From: Litomosoides sigmodontis | Lineage: Eukaryota; Nematoda; Chromadorea; Rhabditida; Onchocercidae | Assembly (NCBI GenBank): GCA_963070105.1 | Contig: OY718804.1 | Coordinates: forward strand, 4,735,317-4,799,316 | Direction of reading: 5' to 3' | Length of the DNA: 64,000 nucleotides | In this document: piece by piece, positions 36,352 to 46,402 of the stretch | Layout: the number at the start of each line of letters is the position of its first letter | Numbering within the stretch: position 1 is the stretch's first letter | The notes under the pieces: generated by a model | Databases searched by the model: none | What the model was told of the DNA's origin: nothing | The model's input: only the letters and a program-made list of their open reading frames with translations | Translations under genes and position numbers: made by a program

Positions 36352-37322
36352 ATGCTAGTAAATGGGCGAGGTTTGGCGCAATTATGCACCGACGAGTCAT
36401 ATGAAGCTAAACTTTCCGGTACTCTGTTCTTGCTTCAGGTTTGTTTTTTGTTATTAGGATGAATTTTGATATGTAGTATTGGTGAAATGGTCTGGTAATA
36501 TTTTTACATTGATGTTCTACGTTATCTACAAGTGGCGTTGGTAGAGAGATTTTTAAAATAAAGCAACAAATATTTTAAACAGAATTATTTAGTAGCTACA
36601 GATGTATTTGAACCAAAGTTACATCGATAGGCTGTAATGTCGATACTTCAATTCTTTGCTCAAGATGGAAATATTCCATAAAAGGGTGACATAATGTGAA
36701 GATTGGTGTTATTGCTGAACTTTGATGTATAGCTAGCAGACGTTGTTGAAACTTTTATGACAGATTTATTGTAGGATGGACGCTGGCGATCGTTGCATGG
36801 TATATTAAAAGCTAATTTATTATTTTTATTCAATCAGCCAGAAAATGTTGGGGTCGAAGCACCCTGTATTATTCTAATTTTGGAGGACTGTTACATGGAA
36901 TTGTGTGATGATAATGCAACAAAGCGGCCATATTCCTTTGAAGTTATTTTGAAAACGTATGTAATCATTTTTGATTTTAACATAATTTTTATATGGTCCA
37001 AGACCTTAACCCATAGGAGTCGGACTTCTTTAAAAGTTGCTTTTGAGCAAAAATAATGGGCTTCAAGCCATTATTTTTGGCCCGACTTTTTAGCCAACAA
37101 TAGTGACAGTGAATGTTTAAAATTTAATTAAGTTTAACAGGAAAAAACCGCGGTAGAAATTATGTAATTTCTAGGACCGGGCGAAGGTTTACGTTTGCTG
37201 CGGACAATTTCAAGTCTTTAGAACGATGGATTTCATCGTTAACGGTTGCATCATTGGAATATATTACAATCACAAAGCAATCGTTTTTGGAACAATTGAG
37301 TGGTGATGAAAAAAAAATTTGA
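36352..37322 (+). CDS. Small PH-domain protein, sesquipedalian/PHETA-like
   Basis: This is a single pleckstrin-homology domain. The motifs in order are SGTLFLLQDGRWRSLHGIL, KANLLFLFNQPEN, ILILEDCYMEL, RRFTFAADNFKSLERWISSL and ASLEYITITKQSFLEQL. The spacing and the ASxxYxxxxxxxLEQL end match the endosomal Ses/PHETA family, which binds phosphoinositides and OCRL in recycling. The OCRL-binding F&H motif is not evident. Exons are 36352-36438, 36775-36956 and 37175-37322, giving 138 aa ending in GDEKKI. An alternative splices at 37302 to 37404-37531 and gives 174 aa with a helical tail starting AKSLYYLADRLF; both keep frame. The ATG follows an acceptor-like AG by nine bases. ARPC3 starts 0.9 kb downstream on the same strand. 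The PH fold is confident; the subfamily is a good guess. Confidence 0.8.
37048..37079. repeat. Near-perfect palindrome (hairpin) in intron
   Basis: The left arm CAAAAATAATGGGCTT and the right arm AAGCCATTATTTTTG pair around a central C with one extra G. Further flanking pairing is possible (GTCGG at 37019 with CCGAC at 37081). It lies inside the intron 36957-37174 of the PH gene. It could be a small inverted-repeat element or a structured RNA. Confidence 0.8.
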
Positions 37323-37578
37323 TGTCAGATTTTTAACTCACGTAGTGTTTGATGGTTTTAAAGCGTTTATGGTAACCTTTAAAATTAACACAATAATAAG
37401 CAGCAAAATCACTGTACTACTTAGCAGACAGGTTGTTCGTTGCCGACTCTATAATAGCCAACGAGAAGCACCATATCCTAGATTTTTTGCATTTGTTTTT
37501 TATAACTTCTTGTAAACTTTTACAATTGTAAATTTTGGAATTTTTCATCCTGTGTTATCGTGCAAGCACTTATTCTAA

Positions 37579-37579
<1 letters not shown>

Positions 37580-37652
<73 letters not shown>
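37580..37652. repeat. (TA)n microsatellite
   Basis: There are about 36 uninterrupted TA units between the PH gene and ARPC3. Confidence 0.98.
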
Positions 37653-37656
<4 letters not shown>

Positions 37657-38250
37657 TATTTACGGGTTTTAGGAAATGAGGAAGTATGTAGTTAAAAATA
37701 TAGCATCTTTATGATCAGTGTGATTCGAAACGCAGTAGCAGATACTCAATGCAAAATCACTGTGAGTGAACCCTTTTTTCCAAGTCCAACTTCATCGTCA
37801 TTTTCTGCTTAATTCTGTAAATCTCCTAAATTTATTCCTGTCATTGGTTTCAATAAATTTTTTTGATTTGGCAACATTATTGTGGAACGTGTTTCTTCAT
37901 GATTTCAGTTTTTATCTCATGTTTGCGTCGACTTGTTGTATATGAACAAAAAAAGACGGGATGACTTTAATGACGTACAGTTTATATGAATTAAGACAAG
38001 GATTAAAACTGAAACAGATTAACTAAGAAGTGAAAAAAGTTACAGAATATCGGAAACTTTTTGTTTTTCGAGTTGTAGGTTTCGTAATTGAAATGAATTT
38101 TTCGGGAATCATGTGTTTTTCCTTATTTCAACAATTTAATCGTTGACTATGAGCTGTATTGTAAGATCGATATTTATGGATGGAATACATTTTAGGAAAT
38201 TTTTGACTAAAGCGTTAACATTGTGTTCTGCAAATTAAGGACGACAAAAT

Positions 38251-40024
38251 ATGCCGGTAAATTTTTTGGTTTTTGATTATATTTGACCTTACTAACTTTT
38301 CACCGATCTGTCCTTTGTTTATAGAACTGTGTTGTTCTTAGATGAGAGATTAAAGATTTTAATTCCCATATCAATTTTTTAAGCAGTACCACATCATGGT
38401 ATTCTCTTTAAGGCATATCATTCGAAGTTTACGGATGTTACAATGGTTGTTGGAAACATAGCAATTCTTCCGATACGATCAAGTATCAAAGGGCCAGCTC
38501 CACGAACTGGTAAGAATAGTATGTTTATATTCTTTTGTAAGTGATGCATCCTTATTGCTGCGTTTTGTTAAACAAAATGAGATTGTCCCAGCAAGTCAGT
38601 TTATTCTTTGTTAAGTTGTGATTCAGTATTATAGGAGCTTAGGAAATTACGAATTATTTCCAAAAATTCTTGTTTTATTTCTAATTCTGATGAAGCGGCC
38701 TTTTTCTCGTTACAATAATATTGGAACAATAAAATTTTAAAGTATTATATAAACAAATTGGAGTTGGAAAGCGTGATGGATTGTGTACTAAATCATTTAA
38801 ATCAATTATTCCAGATGATGGTGAGGATATAATTGACGAAGCTCTTGCTTATTTCAAGCCAAACATTTTCTTTCGCGAATTCGAAATTAAAAGTCCTGCT
38901 GACCGAACACTCATCTATTTAACACTGTACATTTCGGAATGTCTTAGAAAACTTCAAAAGGTAGTAGTTTTCGAAGGATTTTGACTAACTAAAAGCGAAT
39001 GTTGCTACTTATTATATCACATGACTAGAAACTTCCCCTGCTCTTTTAACATTATAGTATTATTAAATGCAAAACAAAGACATCATTATGGCGTTTTGTT
39101 TCATGCTGACTGAAAAATTATGAATACCTCATAATTTCTAATGATTTATATTCATCTTTTATTACTATGTATTTTATGCAGCAGCTAAAAATATACATTT
39201 TTCAGAGCTCAAATAGGTCACAAGCAGTAAAAGATTTATCGGTTTTGGCATTAAGTCATCATCTTCCAATACCTGGTGAAGCAGGTTTTCCGTTAAATAG
39301 TATGTATAAAGCTCCAGCAAACCGAAATGAAGAAGGTTAGACTGTCGTTAATTGTGTAATTTAGTTACTCTGTGTAAGTATTTTATCATTGAGAGCAGTG
39401 GATGAATGCCTAGTCAACCGGCATATTCGCACAGAAGTATGTTTTGATAATCTGATATTTATTGCATGCTTTGTATTGCGGGATTTCCATATTTTTTTGA
39501 TTGAACCAAGTCTCTTGAAGCAAAGGATTTCAGTAAACTGACATGTCCTCCATACTTCAAGCTTTTTGCTCTTTGTTTTGCTGACCTAGATGATCTTTCA
39601 GACGTTATGCGTTCATATCTTCTGCAATTGAGACAAGAACTAGGAGCGCGTTTGTTAGAGCGTGTTTTTGAACAGAATAATGAAAGGCCGAGCAAGGTGA
39701 GTTTTCTATCAGGCTTATAAATTTTGTAGAAAAGAGAATTACTTGATGGGATTTTGCAAATTCACTAACTTATTGTTCTTTACACATTCAAATTATTTTG
39801 GGAAATGAATTTCTAAAAATTAGTGGTATAATTTTGAAATTAATTTCTGTGTTTTAAAATTAATGAAAGCACGGAATTATAGAGCAGGATAATTGCAGAG
39901 CAATAAGAGATTTTTCTTAAATACTATTATTGTAAATCTGTAAGTCTTGTTTCAGTGGTGGATGTGTTTTGCCCGAAGGCGTTTTATGGACAAGGGCTTG
40001 GTTAGTCCCGGTATTGCTTTGTAA
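38251..40024 (+). CDS. ARPC3: Arp2/3 complex subunit 3 (p21-Arc)
   Basis: ARPC3 is the 21-kDa subunit of the Arp2/3 complex, which nucleates branched actin filaments. The complete protein is 184 aa (human 178). Conserved blocks: AYHSKF start, [101 protein letters not shown]. Exons: 38251-38256 (only six bases, Met-Pro), 38413-38509, 38815-38960, 39206-39335, 39590-39696, 39956-40024; total 555 nt, all phases consistent. The two-codon first exon fits the family start MPAYHS. AATTAAG just upstream (38233-38239) could accept a spliced leader. AATAAA at 40238 is the likely poly(A) signal. C. elegans calls this gene arx-5. Confidence 0.96.
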
Positions 40025-41362
40025 AGGTGTTTCTTGAGAGAACCTGATGTAATTATTTCAATTTCAAAATCTAGTTATTTCACAGCTTATGTATTTTGTT
40101 TTTCGCTTTTGTTTTCTTTTTCAAACATTTTAATTTAAGGAGATATCGTTGATGTAAGTGATAAACTTGTACCTTAAGTATTCTTGCAAAGAGATTAACT
40201 TTGCAAAACTGTGGAAGTAGTTTGTGGTATCTTGATAAATAAAAACCGAATAATATTCATCATGCAAATTATGAAGCACCTAGACTCTTCATTTAATATC
40301 CGTTTTGGTTTCTGAAGTTCGTGGTTACTAGTCATCCGGATTATTCTCGTAGTATGCTGACATTATTGACCACTTATTCATTTAGTTTAATCTTTGTGCT
40401 AGTTTGTTATCAATTACAATCACGGGTATTATGATAATAATCCAGTTCTAGTTTTTGGAGCATTAAAATAGGGATTTCATAAGTCTGTAGGAAGCCTGTA
40501 ATAATTTGATAATAAATTTGACTGATTTTTTTATGTTGATTCGTTGGTAATGTTATGCATTCATTCATATATTTTGTAAAATTTGAAGTAAATGATTGTA
40601 TTATTTCCTATTTTAGTGTTAACCAAATAAAACGAAAAAGGAACTTTTGCTTTTGATGTTCATGTTGAAATCTCTCGGAGAAGTGATCAGCGCTTACAAA
40701 AGATTTTCCAGAAATTTAAATTTCTTGGACGTTATTTTCCCGATTGCATTGTGTGGGTAAGGTTCGTTGAGAAAGGAAAATGTAGATGATGAATTAGATT
40801 GATTATGGCAAATATTTTTTCGAAATTCACTTTCTGCCATTTCTTGTCATTTAATGTGCTTCACAATCCTTGATGTTCCGTAAAATGGAGCTAGTTATTG
40901 AGAAGTTCGATTATTAGCTATACTAAATCCTCCTATATATCCCACTCTCCTCATATTACTAGTTATTTGTGTATTTGTGCCATGAAAGAGGTTTGTTGTC
41001 TTCCTTACATTCAAACATCGTATAATGTAAGTACCTTTTTTAGAACATATTTCGACAAATAAAGGTAAAAAAACGCTCTGACTAAGGTGCCATTGGGAAC
41101 ATAATTGCACAGTTAGCATTGAAAGTCTTTTTGAAAAGTTTGAAACTTTATTAAAGATTAGATGAGATGCAAATTTATAATTGTTTAATAAAAAATTATT
41201 GTATTAATCCTACCAGCGGTGAAAACGGAATGAATAATAAAGAATTACTTTTAGATGAGAGTTTAATTTTCCCAAATTATTTCGTTCAGTTTTTCAAAAA
41301 TCGCAAGAAAATAATTTTATAACTAAACATTTAAATTAATATCAGGATAGATTTATTACGCA
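40025..41362 (+). other. Intergenic: ARPC3 3' UTR and upstream of ACBP gene
   Basis: No supported exon is seen. AATAAA lies at 40238-40243. The sequence TTAATATCAG ending at 41345 precedes the next ATG by 17 bases and is a good trans-splice acceptor candidate. Confidence 0.5.
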
Positions 41363-42594
41363 ATGCTTAGCACAGGTTACAGGAGGTTGTCGTTGGTGAT
41401 AGTAAGTAATTAATAGCAGTGAAATTTGAATTTTCCAATGGGTACATCATCGTTTCATCCAGGAATTTAACGGCGCTGTTGAAAAATACAAAAGGATGCG
41501 AGCACGTTTTGATCAACGACAAAAATTAAAGAACGAATATGAATTATTGATTAAATTCGATGAGCAAACGTACGAATTGTTTGGATTATATCAGCAAGCG
41601 ATAGTCGGTGATATCAACGTGCCGAGTACGATAACAATAATGTCAACTTCTTTTCATCTACCAAAAAAACATTTGCTTAAATTGAAATGAATTAAATTAA
41701 TTTCTCACGTTTACCTCCCCTTTTATCATTATGCCTACTTAGTGAAAAGTATAAGCGAAGATTTAGTAATCTTTTATTGATTATTAATTAATGACTATAT
41801 TTTTGTCAAAACTTTCTGAAAATTCCATCCCTTGTTAAGTTGATATTTCGGAAGAAAATTAAATTATTTACAAATTTTGATTGAATTCTTGTTTTTGAAA
41901 TTATTTACTGTAAGTAATACATATTGATATCACAGAGATGAATTATCGTGACCCGAATGAAATGTCTTACATGTGGTCATGGATTAAGGGAAATCGTAAA
42001 TGGCATGCGTGGAATAAGTGCAAAGGTTAACTAGCCTAGTGAGACATTGCAATTTATTTTAGCCAATCTGATTAAATTTGAAAATTTTGAAACAAAAATT
42101 TGAAAATTTCAAAGATGCATTTTTTATGTTTATCAAAAGATAATGCAATGGCATTGTACGTGGAAAGAGTTAGTGAATTGGAAAAAGATTTGGATCGACT
42201 CATAGACGATTGGCGGGATGAACTAGATCCACGAGTTCCGGACAAAAACGCTTGGGTGCCGGAAGAAGAGGCCGAAAATTTTCAGCAATTCATGGAAGAA
42301 GCAAAACGTGAAAGAAGGTAGGTAGAGCGTCGGAAAGCATTTCATTACATTCAATCAATTTCCTGGAGACTGATTATTGATTGGTCAACAAATCATTAAA
42401 TTAAAAGATAACTTTGCATTGATTAATCAGTTAATTGGTCAAAATATCGACGTGGTGGAATTCAACGAACTATTAGCTGATTGATTCATTAATTGAGGTA
42501 GTGTTGAACTTTGCTATCATTTTAATAGACTTTTAGGGAACGCGATGCACTGAAACGGCAGAAAGAAGTTGAGGATGGAATGTGGGACGAATGA
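41363..42594 (+). CDS. Acyl-CoA-binding (ACB) domain protein
   Basis: A 175-aa protein with an N-terminal ACB domain followed by an acidic, charged helical tail. Family landmarks: EFNGAVEKYKRMR (helix 1), LFGLYQQAIVGDINVPK (helix 2 and loop), GNRKWHAWNKCK (the K-W-x-x-W-N block), AMALYVERVSELEKD (helix 4 with its Tyr). The acyl-CoA-contacting Lys of ACBP helix 2 (Y-K-Q-A-T-V-G-D) is Gln here, and the loop between KGxSK and the last helix is shortened. Exons: 41363-41401, 41463-41625, 41936-42025, 42140-42317, 42537-42594; 528 nt in phase. The start exon is short, but it has an in-frame stop upstream (41348), a consensus GTAAGT donor and correct phase. The acceptor before 42140 (ATCAAAAG) is poor. 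Poly(A) signal at 42795. It likely binds long-chain acyl-CoA in the cytosol. Confidence 0.85.
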
Positions 42595-43214
42595 AATGAA
42601 GAATTTTTGCAGTTAAATTTATATTTTTTAAATCATAAGTTATTTATTCCCTTTCTTTCCACTCTATTTCTGGTATTTTGCTGATGTGTCTTTTCAAATT
42701 ATTTAATTAATTTCATTTTCATATATTTTAGTGGGGAAGATCAAGTTTACCGTTTATTTTGATATCTTTTATTCTTTTTGCATTAAAATGTTAAAATAAA
42801 AAATAGAAAAAGGAAAGCAGAATTTTCGTCTAATTTTCTTCTTTTTCAATTATAAATTTCGTAGGTTAATTATTTTTCACTAATCGTATGAAAATTTAAT
42901 CTATAGAAGAAAATTATTTCAATGAAAACCAACATATATTATTTTTAATTTGTAATTAATAATTGATCGTAAGATATTCGAAGAAAGTTATTTTACTACA
43001 AATTGCACGCCATAAAATTGTTAACTTACACTAAGCATTGTATAACAGTACAAAGATTTACGTCAAGATTAGGTTTGCGTGAATGAACTGGAAAGAGAAG
43101 AGTTGAAAATGAAATGGAAGAAAATCCTTCAATGAGTTATCTATTCAAAATAATTGAATAATATCCGTTCTAGGAGCCTAGATATCACGGAAAACGACGT
43201 GAGCAATCAACGTG
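42595..43214. other. Convergent intergenic gap
   Basis: AT-rich 3' UTR space between the ACB gene (+) and the small membrane-protein gene (-). AATAAA lies at 42795 on the + strand. No exon is seen. Confidence 0.5.
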
Positions 43215-44549
43215 TTATCGATATGTTCTTTTGCTACTCGATGATTCGCTGTTGTCACTTTGAAGTGATTGATCATCTGTTTTTTTGACTTAATGGTTAG
43301 CGAACGATCGTATAAAATGTATCTTTGAAAAAAAAAATTGTTTTTTTTTTGAGGAAAGAAATATACAATCGTTTCTTTCATTTTTTCTCACAAAATTCCT
43401 AAAATATTTTCAATGAAATTCTTTTCTCAAAAAAGAAAGGAAAAAAGCAAATTGTTACCTTTACGTTCCTTCAAGTAAATACGAAATGTAAAACAATTGA
43501 TAACAACAATTAAGAAAACAATTATGCTAATTGCAACTGCCAAACCAACGATAACATTATGATGGGTCCCCTGGGGACTGTGCTCATATCCGATCTCATC
43601 AAGCGGTGACAACGTTGTGCTGAAATTTGCTTCTTTTCGAAATCCACCACAAAATTATTAAAATCAACTTTTGAAAATTTGTGTGTATATTGTAGTTGCA
43701 ATGGAAAAATTTATTAATTGATAAGTTTTAATTTTGAAATTACTACCTCAAATAAAATGGTCGAATAAAGTAGGCAGAAGAAAAAGGTAGAGGGAAATAC
43801 TTTTTCGTTCTTTTTCTGAGTTTGGAATCATTTCTTGCTAAAAGAGAGAGTAAGAGTGGCAGAGAGAAAGAGAAGGATTAGAAAAATTTTTTGAAATTGA
43901 GGTTGAAGAAACGCCGGAAAGAATTCGAATTATACAAATCATCCATCACGTCGCTCTTACGAAAGTTGAAGTTTATTCCTGCTATGAGATACTTTAGAAT
44001 ATTCCAATCTTATGCTATTATTCAATTTTAATTTAATTACTTTATATCATTCAATAAAATTTTTGAATAAATTCAAAAGTGAAAATATTCCGTGTAGTCA
44101 TTTTTTCTTCACAGTGCTAATGTACGTAATAATTGATAGTTGTACGTGTAAGTGACTAATTATTTTAATTAATTTGCAATAGCATAGAAATTATCGAACT
44201 GAAACAATTCATTCCAATTGCAATACTTCGAAGCATAAGCTAAATATTTCGAAGAAATGCGACAGCAGTCATTTAAATTATTCGAATTACTCATTCGATA
44301 TGCTAGGAATTGAATTTCATTGATGGAACAGCCATAGCCTATCACTGAATTGAGTGCGAGTGATATATGTAAGCGTTGGAAAGGAAAATGTTACAAAATT
44401 TTTTCGTTCCTCAATTTCTGATCGCTAATATTGTTGGCTGCAAACGCAGTGAAGCCGTCGAGCGCCGTTTCATTCGCGTTTTTATTGGAGGCGTTGCCTA
44501 CCGCATCGTTTGATCTGCAACACGCAGCGCATGCGTGAGCACACTGCAT
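43215..44549 (-). CDS. Small single-pass membrane protein, unrecognised
   Basis: Not recognised; the gene model is mine. Minus-strand exons are 44549-44395, 43621-43458 and 43276-43215. The phases join exactly (381 nt, 126 aa). The N-terminal part (about 51 aa) starts MQCAHACAACC and carries three N-x-S/T sequons (NAS, NET, NIS). A short stretch (TTLSPLDEIGYEHSPQGTHH) precedes one strong hydrophobic helix (about residues 76-96, IVGLAVAISIIVFLIVVINC). The tail is short, basic then Ser-rich (IYLKERK, SDNSESSSSKRTYR, stop). Without a cleavable signal peptide the topology would be N-out (type III). If the CACGTG...TTGCAG sequence near 44516-44565 is an intron end, an upstream signal exon is missing. 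The first exon is locally GC/CpG-rich, unlike its flanks. The TM and tail exons are more secure than the first. Confidence 0.5.
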
Positions 44550-46077
44550 TCCTCTCCTTCTACTATTTCACGTGAAATTTTTCAAAAGGAAGAAAAAAGT
44601 GAGGCAAAGGAATTTTGTGATGAATAATTTAGGCGAAGAAATTTTTCTCAATTGTAAAATTCTACGGGAAATAAGAAAGCAATTAGAATAATTTGCAAAG
44701 ACATATGGAAGGGCGGAATGTAAGTGTTGCAATTGTATGCATTTCAAATTGAATTAAAAAAGTATTCCAAGATATTTGAACGAATAATTATTATCAATGA
44801 TAGAAATTGATGGCGGTAAATGGAAACGAATAAATTGACTGTGTTATTGTCAAGTTGAAATACCTGGTCAATTTTGACGCTCGAAAAGGCCTATCATTAT
44901 CTTCTCTGTCTGATTTTGTTTCTCGTTTTTCGTAATTTAAATCAGATTTCGAATTATCACTTATTTTTTCCTATAATGTTTCCTTATATGTCAACTGAAA
45001 TTTTAATTTATTCGTTATTAATTCGTCTATAATGCTTCCTTCTTCATATTGCATGCACTAAATTATTTATAGGAAATGTAAACGCTTCGTTGAATTTATT
45101 TTACGCTTTTTTTTCACCCTCCTTTTTTGATAATTTAAATCAGATCTTGAATTATCGTCTACGACTATCAGTATTATTTCTATTCCTCGGTGTTTTCTTC
45201 GTTTCTGTTTCTACCTATGCAAGTTATACTTTTAAATTACTAATGAATTAGGCACTCGTCCACATGGAACTTTCCCACCCTTTTCCAAACTGACTTTTCG
45301 CCCTAATCGATTAGGATTTCGTTTCACTGCTAAGCGTTCCCGAAAGAATGAGAAACCCATCAACTGGATGGTTTGTCCTCTCACGTTTGCAATGAGGGTG
45401 GTGCAGAAGTGCGATGGATAGGACCAATTCAAGTCTCAACAATATAATTAATCGATGGAATTGTAATAGGAAAAGAAAGTTGACGGCGTACAGAGAGTGC
45501 GCCTGAAGGGTTGCCTGCTTCTTCATAAGATTTTAAAAGTTCGTTAAATTCATTCTTTTCGCTTCCTAAATTTTGTTGTGAATTTCCCACGATAATATCT
45601 GACGTCGTCTAAAATCATTTCGTTCATTTCATTTTTTTTTCTTCGTATTTTTCTTCAATTTTTTGCACAAAAAAAGGTTGATAACTTAAATCAGAGATTT
45701 AATAATTACTGTTTCACTGAGCAAATCAAAAACATTCAAAGTAATTAGCGATGTTAGACTCGCACTGATATTACTGATAACGATAACCAATACCAACTGA
45801 TCTAAGCCATCAAACATCGGGCAATTAATTGATATTAAAGTGATAATTTTCAAAACAACCATCTTTCATAGCCAATAAATTTTTCTTTGTTTTCCTTCCA
45901 TTTTCAATTCCTTTTCTTTTTGCTAATTAACAAATTCTGACATTCACAGTTGATTGCATATTTCTAGCATATGCAAATATTTAATGAAATTCGATTAACT
46001 GTTCCAACGGAAAAACAAAGAAACAGAGGGGATTTATGTCTGGAAAAAATGGCGGTTATTTTATTGTACTTCTCCAT

Positions 46078-46175
46078 TATATTTATTATTATTATCACTT
46101 TTATTTATTTTTATTATTATTATTAAATTATTATTATTATTGTTATTATTAATTATTATTATTATATTATTTGAG
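46078..46175. repeat. Imperfect (ATT)n low-complexity run
   Basis: ATT/TTA triplets broken by single-base changes, about 100 bp. Confidence 0.8.
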
Positions 46176-46327
46176 TGGTTGGGAGTAATTTATATTATGA
46201 TGAGAATGAATAGAATAAAAGGTACTAGAGCATTCACATGAATGCTGACACTTCATTGTCAACCTTCTCAGAGCTATCGCAAACATTTGAGATTTATAGA
46301 ATATATATGTCTGTCCGTCTATGTCTA

Positions 46328-46331
<4 letters not shown>

Positions 46332-46401
<70 letters not shown>
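46332..46401. repeat. (GT)n microsatellite
   Basis: Roughly 34 uninterrupted GT units preceded by GT-like sequence (GTCTATGTCTGTG). Confidence 0.97.

Positions 46402-46402
<1 letters not shown>

Noticed and set aside
35960..36446. Similar strings TGTTCTTGCTGCAGGTTTGTTT (split here: TGTTCTTGCTGCAG + GTTTG) at 35975 and 36425, suggesting a duplicated first exon
   Set aside because: Similarity is limited to about 20 bases, and the upstream copy has no open frame leading to the donor.
45232..45526. Two overlapping minus-strand open frames, one reading HFCTTLIANVRGQ
   Set aside because: Two frames are open at once, neither joins in phase with neighbouring exons by clear splice sites, and no family is recognised.
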